A DNA stretch of 64,000 nucleotides, from the NCBI GenBank assembly GCA_903837355.1, contig CAILUI010000452.1:1-64000 (forward strand), given 5' to 3'. The notes beneath the pieces were generated by a model. It saw nothing but the letters and a program-made list of their open reading frames with translations. It was not told the origin of the DNA and did not search any database. Position numbers and translations under genes: made by a program. Shown here piece by piece: positions 53,133 through 62,367 of the stretch. Positions within the stretch are counted from its first letter, which is position 1. Every line of letters starts with the position of its first letter. Origin of the DNA: an uncultured Victivallales bacterium. Lineage in GTDB: Bacteria > Verrucomicrobiota > Lentisphaeria > Oligosphaerales > JAFGRS01.

Positions 53133-55952
53133 ATGTTACCCGTTCGACACGCCCTCGCCGCGCTTACGGTGCTGATCGCCGCGCTGTTGGGCGCCGGCGC
53201 CGCTGAGCCGCTTCCAGGGGATCTTCCCATGGCCGACAACCAACTTACGAATCAGGGCTTTGAGGAGCCCGATGCAGCTACCGGTCTACCGGCGCCCTGG
53301 GCCGGGGTCTACGGCGATGCGCAGACCCGTTGGACCCTGGATGAGGGCACCTTCCATTCCGGTCGCCGCAGCCTGCGGATCGACTTCCCGACAGTGCCCG
53401 CCAAGGACCAGGCCGCGTCGGTGGAGCAGACGATCTCCGTGCGCCCGGGTCTGGCCTACTACTGCTCGGCATGGTACAAGGGGCAGCCGGTCGGGGCGGA
53501 GGGCATGATCTTCATCGTCTGGAAGACGCGGGATGGCGGTTGGCACTCGGTGAGTGGCAGTCGTTTCACGTACTCGGGCGACTGGCAACAGGCCGTGGTC
53601 AGCGGCCGCGTGCCGGCCGGGGCCTTCACGGGTACGGCCCGAGTGGACATCCGCTCGCCGGGAGTGGCCTGGATCGACGACCTGGAGATGGGCTGTCTGG
53701 TGCCGGTGACCTGGACCCTGAGCCTCGGCGACGGCATCGCCCGCACCGGTACCGAGATCCCGTTCACGGCCAGTGCCGCGGATCGTTGGGGTAACCCCGT
53801 TCCAGGAGCGGCGGCCGAGTTCCGACTGGAGACGAACGGCGACGCCGGACTGCGCGACACCGTCGGCGCCGACGCCGCGCTCGTGCGGGCCCTGCCGGGG
53901 CGGACCGACGAACGCGGCCAGGTGCATGGGGTTCTGAGGATGAGCCGGGAGGCGGGCAAGCGTGATGTTCTGCGTTGTGTCGCCCCCGGCTTCCCGGCGG
54001 AGAAGAGCCCGGTGGCCGCGATCACCACGGCCACCGCTGGGCAGCCCACCGCCTATCGCGTTGAGCTCGCCGACGAGTTCCCGCGCGTCGGAGCCGCAGC
54101 GGTAACGGTGTCCGTGCAGCGGGTCGGCAGGTATGGGGAAGCCCTGCCGTCCGCGGCGGAGCGCCCGCTGCGCTGGCAGGTCGAGGGCGACGGGCGCCTG
54201 GCGACGGCGGAGACCGCGCTGGGTCCCGACGGCACGTCCACGAACACGCTCACGCCGGGGGCGGCGCTGGCGAAGGTTACGGTGGCGGTGGCGGACCAGG
54301 ACGGCATCCGGGGCGTGTCGGCCACGCTGACCGTCGTGCCGGAACAGCGGCCCGACAGCATTCGCATGGGGTCGAACGGCTACTTCATCGATGGGGCAGG
54401 GCGCCCGTTCGTACCGCTGGGCGGTGTCTATGCGAACTTCGTGCATGCGGTCACCGATGGCCATGTTGGCCCGCAGATCTCGACGTCGTTCTCCGAGGTT
54501 AGCGATGCTCAGCTCCGCGACTGGTTCGCCTACCTGGCGGACAATGGCTTCACGGCCCTGCGTGGCATGCTGCGCGACCACACCAAGAAGGGCTGCGAAC
54601 CGCTCGACATCATCGGGCAGGCGAACCTGAACCTGCTCGAGCGCTGGCAGCACATGCTGGCGTTGGCCCAGCCGTACGGCATCCGTTTCCAGCTCACCTT
54701 GCACGAGAGCTGGTATGCGACCTACGCCGCCTACCAGAACGCCGAGTGCCTGGAGAAGACCGTCCTGCCGTACTACGCCGGGCAGGACCTGGCAACATTA
54801 CCCGCCTACCGGCAGCGCTTCCTGGTCGAGCGGCGAATGGTGCGGCAGACCGCGGATATGATGAGCGATACGGACGCCCTGGCCTGCCAACGCGATTACC
54901 TGCGCGATGTCATGCCGCGCCTCGTCGCCATCCCCGGAATCTTCGCCTACGAGATCGAGAACGAGCAGTCCAATGGCTTCCTGGAGTGGACGGCCGCGCA
55001 ACTGCGTGGCGTGCGTCAGGTTGACCGGCTGACGCCGCTCTGCGTCAGCCCCCTCGGCATGATGTCTGTCGATGCTGCCTCCTGGACGCGCGCGCTGGAC
55101 ATCGACTTCTACAGTCCGCACGCCTATTCGAGCGGCAAGGGCATCGAACTCGCCCTGGAGGTGTTGGTCGGCGCCAAGTACACGCGCCTGTTCAAACCCT
55201 CCTTCACCGGTGAGGCCGAGGGCTTCAGCGACGGCTACAAGCACGCCCCGGTTCTGAACCAGATGCTGGGGGTGCGGGATACCATCTGGTTCCAGTTGCT
55301 GTCCGGCAGTCCCGGTTGTTTCATCTGGTATTCCGATAGCGATGCAGTATATGCCGAGTTCCGCTTGCCCAAGGAGATCATGGGGACCCTCGACCTGGCC
55401 CACCGTCGTTGGGCGAAGGCGCCCATCGGGATCGACGTCAGCCACGAGACCGCGGACGACGCCTACTTCGCGACCGACGACGGCAAGGCCATGCAGGCCG
55501 CATTGGGGCAGTACGCGGAGCGCTGCCTGGCGCGCGGGGTGGCCTTTGATTACACCTTCAACAACGCCGATTACAGCGTGCGTCTGCCGGGCCGCAGTTT
55601 CGTCGAGCCGCCGCCGCTGCTCGGCCCTCTGGGCCTGCCGCCGCAGGGGCTGCACGTGCAGTACCTGGTCTCCGACGACAACGCCTGTGTCTTCGCCTAT
55701 GTGCGTAATCAGGCGGGTCTGAAGGAGGTCTCCGGTCTAGGCTATGAGAAGGCGGCGACGGCGCTGTTGCGCACGCGCACCCCGCTGACGGCAGCGCTGG
55801 AGCTGAATCTGCCCTTTGCCGCCGGCGAGGCGACGGTCTGGGACCTGGACACGCGGGCGAAGAGCGTCCATCCGGTCATGCGTCACAGCGCCTTGCCCTT
55901 GGCGGGCACGCCGACCGATCATGACTTCGTGGTGATCATCCGCCGGACGTAG
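53133..55952 (+). CDS. Secreted CBM plus GH5/GH-A-like glycosidase
   Basis: The 939-residue precursor has a signal peptide (~1-24). A CBM4/9-like module spans ~30-190 (NQGFEEPDAATG, ending VAWIDDLEMG). Two Ig/invasin-like sandwiches follow to ~400, then a clan GH-A TIM barrel (~415-800). YEIENEQSN holds the candidate acid/base Glu611, and FTGEAEGFSDG the likely nucleophile strand. A C-terminal beta domain closes it. The ATG at 53133 has only a GAGAGAG-type site. It diverges from the di-haem gene with a 191-base gap and is 10 bases upstream of the next glycosidase gene. Confidence 0.8.
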   Translation: MLPVRHALAALTVLIAALLGAGAAEPLPGDLPMADNQLTNQGFEEPDAATGLPAPWAGVYGDAQTRWTLDEGTFHSGRRSLRIDFPTVPAKDQAASVEQTISVRPGLAYYCSAWYKGQPVGAEGMIFIVWKTRDGGWHSVSGSRFTYSGDWQQAVVSGRVPAGAFTGTARVDIRSPGVAWIDDLEMGCLVPVTWTLSLGDGIARTGTEIPFTASAADRWGNPVPGAAAEFRLETNGDAGLRDTVGADAALVRALPGRTDERGQVHGVLRMSREAGKRDVLRCVAPGFPAEKSPVAAITTATAGQPTAYRVELADEFPRVGAAAVTVSVQRVGRYGEALPSAAERPLRWQVEGDGRLATAETALGPDGTSTNTLTPGAALAKVTVAVADQDGIRGVSATLTVVPEQRPDSIRMGSNGYFIDGAGRPFVPLGGVYANFVHAVTDGHVGPQISTSFSEVSDAQLRDWFAYLADNGFTALRGMLRDHTKKGCEPLDIIGQANLNLLERWQHMLALAQPYGIRFQLTLHESWYATYAAYQNAECLEKTVLPYYAGQDLATLPAYRQRFLVERRMVRQTADMMSDTDALACQRDYLRDVMPRLVAIPGIFAYEIENEQSNGFLEWTAAQLRGVRQVDRLTPLCVSPLGMMSVDAASWTRALDIDFYSPHAYSSGKGIELALEVLVGAKYTRLFKPSFTGEAEGFSDGYKHAPVLNQMLGVRDTIWFQLLSGSPGCFIWYSDSDAVYAEFRLPKEIMGTLDLAHRRWAKAPIGIDVSHETADDAYFATDDGKAMQAALGQYAERCLARGVAFDYTFNNADYSVRLPGRSFVEPPPLLGPLGLPPQGLHVQYLVSDDNACVFAYVRNQAGLKEVSGLGYEKAATALLRTRTPLTAALELNLPFAAGEATVWDLDTRAKSVHPVMRHSALPLAGTPTDHDFVVIIRRT

Positions 55953-55962
55953 GGGGTGCTGC

Positions 55963-58641
55963 ATGGAAACCAGAGCGCTGCTTGGGGTGACGATGCTGGT
56001 GCTTGGTGGCGTCGCGTTGGCCGCGCCGCAGGTGCTGCTTGACACTGACTTCGGCAAACCCGGCAAGGCCTTCGCGGACGTCAATGCCGCGAACGGCAAC
56101 CGGATCACCGGGACTTTGCCGGAAGGGTGGAGCGACAACAGCGGCTGGAAGAGCAAGGTGGTCGCGGAGTACACGCCGAGCGGCGAGGCGGACCGGCGCT
56201 TTGTGCGCATCACCCAGACGTCGGGGGACGGCCTGCAGTTCACCTGTCCGCTGCCGGGGCTCGAGAAAGAACCCGGCTACTACCGCCTGAGCTTCACGGC
56301 CCGCAGCGTCGTCGGCGGCAGTCCCGCTTTGCGTTTCATCGGCGCGCCCTACACCACCGTCTGGTCTGCCACCCCGGCCTTGGATGCCCAGTGGCGCGAC
56401 CTCTCCTACGATTTCCGCCTGACCGCGCAAGCGCAGGCTGTAGGCCTCTACATGTATCTCGCCGGCAACGGCACCCTGGATCTGCAGAAGCTGACCTTGG
56501 TGAAGCTGTCCGACCAGGACCTGATCGCCGAGATCCGGGCCAAGTACCCCGATGCCGGGCAGGGGAATCTGGTACGCCTATCCCGTTTCCCGCTGGGACT
56601 GCAGAGCGGCTGGTCGATCGACCGCGACTACTCCGACGGCGACCAGGTGCGGGTCGACAGTGACCCGGCTGTCAGCGGTCCCAGTGGCTACCCGGCGCTG
56701 CGCATGGAGGCGCCGCAGGGCATCCTGGTCTACAGCGCGCCCTTCCTCGTGCCCTGGAGTTTCGATCCCCACGTGGCCAGCCTCGACGTCCGCGGGGACT
56801 GGGATGGCAAGGTGAGTGTGGCCGGCGGCAAGGGCGAGGTCTGCGCCACTGTGCCGCTGACGTCTGCGGGCAGCACCTGGCGGCGTCTGGAGTTGACCTT
56901 CAAGCCCATTCTGTTAGCGTCGACGCATCACCTGCGGTTCGAGGGCAAAGGCACGCTGTGGATCGACCAGGTGCAGGTCGAGCACGGTGCCCAGGCGACG
57001 GCCTATGCGCCGCAGATGCCGGTAGAGGTCGCCCTGGCTCTGCCGGCCTCGCCGGCCGCGGCGGCGCGGGTGCAGTTCGCCGATGAGCCGGGGTGCGTCG
57101 GCTACGCGGTCGCGGGATCGTGTCCCGGGGCGCTGCTGAAGGCGCGGTTGGTGACGCTCTACGGTGACCGGCTGGAGCTGCCGCCGGTCAGCCTGGGCGC
57201 GGGTCCGCTCAGTGCGGGCACCTTCAGCTTCGCGCCTTTCCCGCAGCATCCGCTGGGGGCCTACCGGCTCGAGGCGTGGGTGCAGGATGCCGCCGGGAAG
57301 AAGCTGAGCGTGGAGAACGAGGTTGTCTTCTACCGCCTGCAGCGGCCGCGCTACTGGGAGCGCGATGCGCCCGACTCCTTCTTCGGCACCCACACGCTGT
57401 CGACCCGCCGCCACCTGATCATGGCGAAGGTCGCCGGCTGCAACTGGGTGCGCCTGCATGACGCCGGGACCGCCTACATCGGCTGGTCATTCCTTGAGCC
57501 CGAGAAGGGTAAGTGGCAGTTCCGCGACGCCGATCTGCAGCGCTACCGCGACCACCACCTCAAGATTCTCGGGTTGCTCTCGACCAGCCCCGGCTGGGCG
57601 AGCAACTGGGGCAAGCCGTGCACAGGGTACTTCGACCGCTACCTGGAGCCGCTCAACCTGGACGACTGGGCGAATGCCGTGCGCGTCATCGTCGGGCGCT
57701 ACCAGGGCCTGATCGACTGCTACGAAATCTGGAATGAGCCCTGGGGCAGTTCGTTCTGGAGTATGAGGTATGACGAGACCCATGGCACGAGCTGGAACGA
57801 CCACTACGTCCCCAGCGACACGCCTTCGGCCGACTATGCCCGCCTGCAGAAGGTGGCCTATGCCGCCGCCCACGAGGTATATCCGCAGGTCACCATCGTC
57901 GGTTTCAACACCTATGGCGCCGAGAACGGCACCACGTGGACCCGGGAGGTGCTCGAGTTCGGCGGGCTCGAGACCTGCGATGCCATCTCCTACCACCACT
58001 ACGAGAGCAGCCTGACCGGCATGCCGGGCGATGCCACCGAGAAGGCCTACCAGGCCGCCATGGGGCCGATCATCGAGAAGCTGGGCAGCGTGCCCAAGCC
58101 GGTGTGGATGAGCGAAGGCGCGCCGTTGTCGGGGGATGTCTCCAAGGGCTTCTACCGCACTACGCTGGCCGATGAGAACGAGAGTGACAACTGGCGCCTG
58201 GCCGACCGGCTGGTGCGCTACGTCGTGAGCCGGCGAGCGACGGGCGAAAAGCGGGCCTTCCTGTACACCATGCACGGGATCAGTACCTTCGGGGGTTCCG
58301 TGGAGTGGACGACCCTGGTCACCGCCGACGGCTATCTGCACCCGTCCGCCGCCGCTCACAGCGCCCTGGCGTGGCTGCTGGAGGACACGAGCTACGTGAG
58401 CCTCGTCACGCTCGCTGATGGCGTCTACGCCTACCTGTTCACCGGTCCTGACCGTGCGGTTGCCGCCATCACTTCCGCACCCTCCCACGCGGCCTACCGC
58501 CTTCCCGAGTCGACGGGGGTGCAGGCCCTTGATCTGTTCGGCAACCCCGTGGCTCCGGGCACGGCGCTCGATGACCGGGTCCATTACCTCGTCTGCCCCG
58601 CCGGCCTGGCGCCATTGCGGGCGGCGCTGGGGGTGAAGTGA
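55963..58641 (+). CDS. Secreted GH39-like glycosidase with N-terminal binding modules
   Basis: The 892-residue precursor has a signal peptide (~1-20, ALAAP). Two jelly-roll modules (~22-340) and a linker sandwich precede a clan GH-A barrel (~470-800). The barrel has the opening CNWVRLHDA, the acid/base in EIWNEPWGSSFW (Glu592) and the nucleophile in PVWMSEGAP (Glu718). This fits GH39-like xylosidases and their relatives. A small beta domain ends the protein. It follows the preceding glycosidase gene by 10 bases and is clearly in the same operon. Confidence 0.84.
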   Translation: METRALLGVTMLVLGGVALAAPQVLLDTDFGKPGKAFADVNAANGNRITGTLPEGWSDNSGWKSKVVAEYTPSGEADRRFVRITQTSGDGLQFTCPLPGLEKEPGYYRLSFTARSVVGGSPALRFIGAPYTTVWSATPALDAQWRDLSYDFRLTAQAQAVGLYMYLAGNGTLDLQKLTLVKLSDQDLIAEIRAKYPDAGQGNLVRLSRFPLGLQSGWSIDRDYSDGDQVRVDSDPAVSGPSGYPALRMEAPQGILVYSAPFLVPWSFDPHVASLDVRGDWDGKVSVAGGKGEVCATVPLTSAGSTWRRLELTFKPILLASTHHLRFEGKGTLWIDQVQVEHGAQATAYAPQMPVEVALALPASPAAAARVQFADEPGCVGYAVAGSCPGALLKARLVTLYGDRLELPPVSLGAGPLSAGTFSFAPFPQHPLGAYRLEAWVQDAAGKKLSVENEVVFYRLQRPRYWERDAPDSFFGTHTLSTRRHLIMAKVAGCNWVRLHDAGTAYIGWSFLEPEKGKWQFRDADLQRYRDHHLKILGLLSTSPGWASNWGKPCTGYFDRYLEPLNLDDWANAVRVIVGRYQGLIDCYEIWNEPWGSSFWSMRYDETHGTSWNDHYVPSDTPSADYARLQKVAYAAAHEVYPQVTIVGFNTYGAENGTTWTREVLEFGGLETCDAISYHHYESSLTGMPGDATEKAYQAAMGPIIEKLGSVPKPVWMSEGAPLSGDVSKGFYRTTLADENESDNWRLADRLVRYVVSRRATGEKRAFLYTMHGISTFGGSVEWTTLVTADGYLHPSAAAHSALAWLLEDTSYVSLVTLADGVYAYLFTGPDRAVAAITSAPSHAAYRLPESTGVQALDLFGNPVAPGTALDDRVHYLVCPAGLAPLRAALGVK

Positions 58642-58709
58642 GCCGCCGGCCGGGGGTGACTGGCGGGGATTGGTTGGCCTTAGAGGTGCGACTGATGAGG
58701 GAAAACGTG

Positions 58710-59105
58710 ATGCGTACACTCCTGGTCTCGCTGCTGCTCCTGGCCACGGGCGCCGTCTGCGCCCAGTCAGAGGCGCCGAACGAACTGAAGCGCCTCGAGG
58801 CGGCTCTGGCTGTGGCGCAGAGCCAGATGGATCTCAATCAGGCGTCAGACGCACTGGCTCGTTATTGGGATAGGCAACTGATCAAGGCTGAGCAGAAGCT
58901 GCGCCGGGAACTCGACGCGGAGGCCGTGGAGCTGTTTCAGAAGACGGCCAGAGCCTGGCGCGAGTACCGCTTGACGCAGGTGGCGTTTGAGGGGGATCGC
59001 TACCGTGGCGGCAGCATTCAGCCCCTGATTCGCAACACGACCTTTGCCACGATCACGGAGCGGCGAGTCAAAGAGATCGAGCTCCTGTACGAAGAGAATC
59101 TGTAG
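58710..59105 (+). CDS. Secreted LprI-like (DUF1311) protein
   Basis: The 131-residue precursor has a signal peptide (~1-18, cleaved at CAQS) and an all-helical domain resembling lysozyme-inhibitor LprI N-terminal-like proteins: LARYWDRQL, LFQKTARAWREYRLTQ, GGSIQPLI and TERRVKEIELL. The cysteines that normally form a disulfide in the family are missing. Its role in this operon is unknown. The ATG at 58710 is selected by GAGGGA at 58697-58702. The upstream in-frame starts at 58638 and 58695 would bury the signal peptide. Confidence 0.78.
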   Translation: MRTLLVSLLLLATGAVCAQSEAPNELKRLEAALAVAQSQMDLNQASDALARYWDRQLIKAEQKLRRELDAEAVELFQKTARAWREYRLTQVAFEGDRYRGGSIQPLIRNTTFATITERRVKEIELLYEENL

Positions 59106-59155
59106 ACCGCCGCCAGCAGGGAGTGCGAGACCCTTCGGGGCCTCCAGGTGACACG

Positions 59156-60823
59156 ATGAAGAGCGTTTCCAGCGTAGGGCTGCTCCTCGGCCTGGCGGTC
59201 GGGGCGCTGCAGGGGCAGACGCCGCCGAGCGGCTTCACCATCGGCATTGAGATGCCCTCGCAGACGCCGGTCACGCCCGCGGTTGAGGCCGCCCTGCGCG
59301 ACCTCGGCGTCTCTTACCTGAACTACTACGTCAAGCCGTGGGCGGCGACGCCCGAGGCGGAGGCCGCTGCCGCCAACGAGGCCATGCTGGGATTCGTTGA
59401 CCGTCTGGGCTGTACCTTCAGCCTGTCCTGCTACACGATCGATCCACCCGACGCCTGTGTGCAGGCCGCACAACAGCGCGGCGAGCGGTTCCGCGGCATC
59501 GTCTTCGATGAGTTGGAGCACTGCCGACAGCTCAACCCGCACGAGGGCACGCCGACCTTCACGGATCCGCTGCAACTGACCGCGCTGGCGGACGCCTACG
59601 AGAAGACACTGGCCGGGTACACGGCGCTCTACGACAAGTACGCCAGCATGAAGGTACCGGTCGTGGCCACCCACGTCTTCCCGGTGCTGCATCATGTGGC
59701 AGCGCGGGCCGGGTTCGCCGTCTGCCCCAAGATCCAGAAGGAGTTCTACTCCCCGGTCAGCCTGGCCATCGGCATGGGGGCCGCCCTGCAATACGGCAGG
59801 GAGCTGTGGGCCGACGCGGACCTGTGGTACTACGACCTTGTCCCTGGACACTCGCCTGAGGAGCTCTGGTGTAACCTGCTGCTGGCCTACTGGCTCGGCG
59901 TCGACACGCTGTACCTCGAGGGCTGCGGCCATAACCTGACCCCGCCCGGCAAGCAGGGCATCCCCTTCTCGCTGATGACGCAGGTGACGCCGGAGCTGTA
60001 CCAGCTCACGGCCCACGGGGAGACGCTGCGCCGCTTCATCCGGGAGTACCTTCCCCGCCACCCGCGGCCGTGGACGTTCCGGGACGTGCAGCCCACCATC
60101 GCCATCATCCGTTTCCCGGACTCTGACTACGGCCAGCGCTTCATCTATGCGAAGCCCGCCAACGGGCCGGCGAAAGGACTGGAGTGGCACGCTGGACTCT
60201 ACGGTTCGCCCAACCTGCCATCCAACCCCGACACCGAGGCCTGGTTTGACCTGTGGAACCTGCTCACCGACGGCGCCACCGGTAGCGACGGCATCACCTT
60301 CTTCAAGGTCACCAAGGCGGCCGCCGGCTACGAGCGACCGGTCAAAGCGGACCAGGTGCAGTCCCTGCACTCCCGGCCGGTGCAGGCCGACTCGCATCGC
60401 TTCTTCGTCCCGCTCAACAACGTCGTCGTCTTCGATCACCGGGTCGGCTACGAGCGGTTGCGCGAGATCCCGCTGCTGTTCCTGACCGGCGTCGAGGTGA
60501 GCGCCGAGACTCTGGCGGCGGCGCGGCGCTGTGCGGAGGAGGGCGCCACCCTGGTGGTCTGGGGAAACCTGGCCCGGCGGTACGGCTTCGCCGACTACCC
60601 GGGCGGCATCCAGGAGTTGCCGTGCGGCAAAGGGCGCATCATCCTGACGGACACGTTCAGTGCCAATGCGCTGTTCCAGTTGGTCTGGCCGCAGATGGGC
60701 CGCCCCGACGAGATCCGCTACCGCTTCGGCGCTCACACCGTGGTGCTGAAGCGGGTCACGGATAACCAGGTGGACGTACAGATCACGCCGCCCCTGGCCA
60801 CGGCTCCAGCCTCCGTCCGCTGA
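59156..60823 (+). CDS. Secreted TIM-barrel protein with GATase-like end, glycosidase-like
   Basis: I do not recognise a precise family. The 555-residue precursor has a signal peptide (~1-21, LQGQ). A (beta/alpha) barrel opens with IGIEMPSQTP and LNYYVKPW, and GIVFDELEHC is a candidate acidic centre. A later Rossmann/GATase-like domain (~430-530) has FLTGVEVSAETLAAARRC and GATLVVWGN, like the trimerisation domain of GH42 relatives. It could be a diverged glycosidase. The ATG at 59156 follows AGGTGA; the upstream GTG-type start is rejected. It belongs to the plus-strand secreted-protein operon. Confidence 0.68.
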   Translation: MKSVSSVGLLLGLAVGALQGQTPPSGFTIGIEMPSQTPVTPAVEAALRDLGVSYLNYYVKPWAATPEAEAAAANEAMLGFVDRLGCTFSLSCYTIDPPDACVQAAQQRGERFRGIVFDELEHCRQLNPHEGTPTFTDPLQLTALADAYEKTLAGYTALYDKYASMKVPVVATHVFPVLHHVAARAGFAVCPKIQKEFYSPVSLAIGMGAALQYGRELWADADLWYYDLVPGHSPEELWCNLLLAYWLGVDTLYLEGCGHNLTPPGKQGIPFSLMTQVTPELYQLTAHGETLRRFIREYLPRHPRPWTFRDVQPTIAIIRFPDSDYGQRFIYAKPANGPAKGLEWHAGLYGSPNLPSNPDTEAWFDLWNLLTDGATGSDGITFFKVTKAAAGYERPVKADQVQSLHSRPVQADSHRFFVPLNNVVVFDHRVGYERLREIPLLFLTGVEVSAETLAAARRCAEEGATLVVWGNLARRYGFADYPGGIQELPCGKGRIILTDTFSANALFQLVWPQMGRPDEIRYRFGAHTVVLKRVTDNQVDVQITPPLATAPASVR

Positions 60824-60844
60824 GCCGTGGCTGGCGTGAGGCTC

Positions 60845-61087
60845 TCAGGCTGCGGTCCAGTATCCCTGCCGATGGTAGTGGCGGTGCAGTCCGTCCTCGT
60901 ACTCGCGTGTCAGCAATGACGCCACCGCGCACTCCGGTGACAGCTTGATGCTCTCGCGGGGCAGATTGACGAAGACCTTCGACTCACTCCAACTGACGCA
61001 CTCGATCCATTGCGGCGGAACCAGGACCTGCCGGCCCGGCCACCAGTTCTGCGTGCCCACCCTGCGCCGCCTTGCCCCAACGTCCAC
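60845..61087 (-). pseudogene. C-terminal remnant of a PRC-barrel domain protein
   Basis: An 80-codon frame encodes NWWPGRQVLVPPQWIECVSW, then KVFVNLPRESIKLSPEC, then REYEDGLHRHYHRQGYW. This is the C-terminal end of the conserved two-repeat PRC-barrel proteins, which usually have about 250-300 residues. The upstream sequence is not homologous and an in-frame TAG lies just before the GTG start, so the first repeat is missing. The codon pattern still looks protein-like, which suggests recent decay. A short functional PRC protein is less likely. Confidence 0.7.
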
Positions 61088-61141
61088 GGCAGCCTAGAGT
61101 GACGGCGGTTGTGCGCAGGAGTACACACCAGGAGTCCGACC

Positions 61142-62332
61142 ATGAGACGCATGCTTGCACCGTTGATGCTGGCGACCTGCCTTGGCGCCGCCCCATACAG
61201 CCACGACGTGGAGGTTGCCGAGGAGTTCCGGCCGCGGGACGGCCTGCCGAACCTGTTCGCCAAACTGCAGGCGGGGGGGCCGGTGCGCATTGCCTACCTC
61301 GGTGGCAGCATCACGGCGGCGGCCGGGTGGCGGCCCAAGACGCTAGCCTGGTTCAAGGCGCAGTACCCCGCCGCCGAGGTGGTCGAGATCAACGCCGCCA
61401 TCTCTGGCACCGGGTCCGACTTCGGCGCCTGCCGGGTGCGAGGAGACGTGCTGGCGCAGTCGCCGGACCTGGTGTTCCTCGAGTGCCGCGTCAACGGCGG
61501 CGGCGGCTTCGAACGGCAGTCGGTCGAAGGCATCGTGAGGCAGGTCTGGAAGCAAAGCCCGCGCACCGACATCTGTTTCGTCTACACCATCGGCCCGTGG
61601 ATGTTGAAAGACCTGCAGGCGGGAAAGGCGGTGCCGTTCAGCCGAATCATGGAGGGCATCGCCAATCTGTATGGGATTCCCACGATCGACCTGGGAGTCG
61701 AGATTGCCAAACGCGAGAAGGAGGGCAGCCTGGTGTTCCAGAGTGCCGCCCCGGTCGATGGCAAACTCGTCTTCTCCGGCGATGGCGTGCATCCCGGCGA
61801 GGCTGGACACGAGGTCTACCGCGACGTCATTGCGCGCTCGCTGCTGCAGATCACGGGCAAGGCTCTGGCCCAGGACCATCTGCTGCCGCCAGCGCTCGAT
61901 CCCACCTGCTGGGAGACCACGGCGTTGCTGCCGGTGACGGCTGCGAACCCGAGCCCCGGCTGGAGCGCCGTCGACACCGCGACCGATGCCGTGTACGGCG
62001 ACGACAGGGGGCGCACTGAGGGGATGCTGCGCGGCGCCATGAGCTGCTCTCGTGCCGGCGAGACCTTCACCGTGAAGTGGAGCGGTACGACCCTGGGCAT
62101 GAGCGATATCCCCTACGGCGAACCGTGCGTGGTCGAGGCGGTCGTCGATGGGGGTACACCCTTCGCCGTGAAGCGCGTGCAGACGGAGAAGATCCGCAAG
62201 TACGCGCGTTTCTGGTACCTGCCCGAACTGCCCCCCGGGGAGCACACGGCAGTCTTCACAGTCAAGGAAATCCCCGCGGGGGCTCGGGTCTATGTCGGCC
62301 AATTCCTGGTGGTGGGCACGCCGCGGCCTTGA
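61142..62332 (+). CDS. Secreted SGNH/GDSL-type hydrolase with C-terminal beta module
   Basis: The 396-residue precursor has a short signal peptide (~1-16). The SGNH fold shows its blocks: AYLGGSIT (nucleophile Ser), a Gly in ISGTGSDFG, Asn in ECRVNGGG, and GDGVHPGEAGHEVY (Asp and His). A beta-sandwich module at ~250-396 ends the protein. SGNH enzymes of this kind are usually carbohydrate esterases, for example deacetylases of acetylated polysaccharides. AGGAG lies seven bases before the ATG at 61142. The gene lies between secreted TIM-barrel genes, fitting removal of ester substituents from glycans. Confidence 0.88.
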   Translation: MRRMLAPLMLATCLGAAPYSHDVEVAEEFRPRDGLPNLFAKLQAGGPVRIAYLGGSITAAAGWRPKTLAWFKAQYPAAEVVEINAAISGTGSDFGACRVRGDVLAQSPDLVFLECRVNGGGGFERQSVEGIVRQVWKQSPRTDICFVYTIGPWMLKDLQAGKAVPFSRIMEGIANLYGIPTIDLGVEIAKREKEGSLVFQSAAPVDGKLVFSGDGVHPGEAGHEVYRDVIARSLLQITGKALAQDHLLPPALDPTCWETTALLPVTAANPSPGWSAVDTATDAVYGDDRGRTEGMLRGAMSCSRAGETFTVKWSGTTLGMSDIPYGEPCVVEAVVDGGTPFAVKRVQTEKIRKYARFWYLPELPPGEHTAVFTVKEIPAGARVYVGQFLVVGTPRP

Positions 62333-62367
62333 GCGAACAACGTATCAGGCGAGCAGGGGGAACGACG

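Noticed and set aside
31027..53144. Shared 11-base string TGTTACCCGTT upstream of the RRM gene and at the start of the 53133 gene
   Set aside because: One copy lies in coding sequence and the match is short, so it is probably chance.
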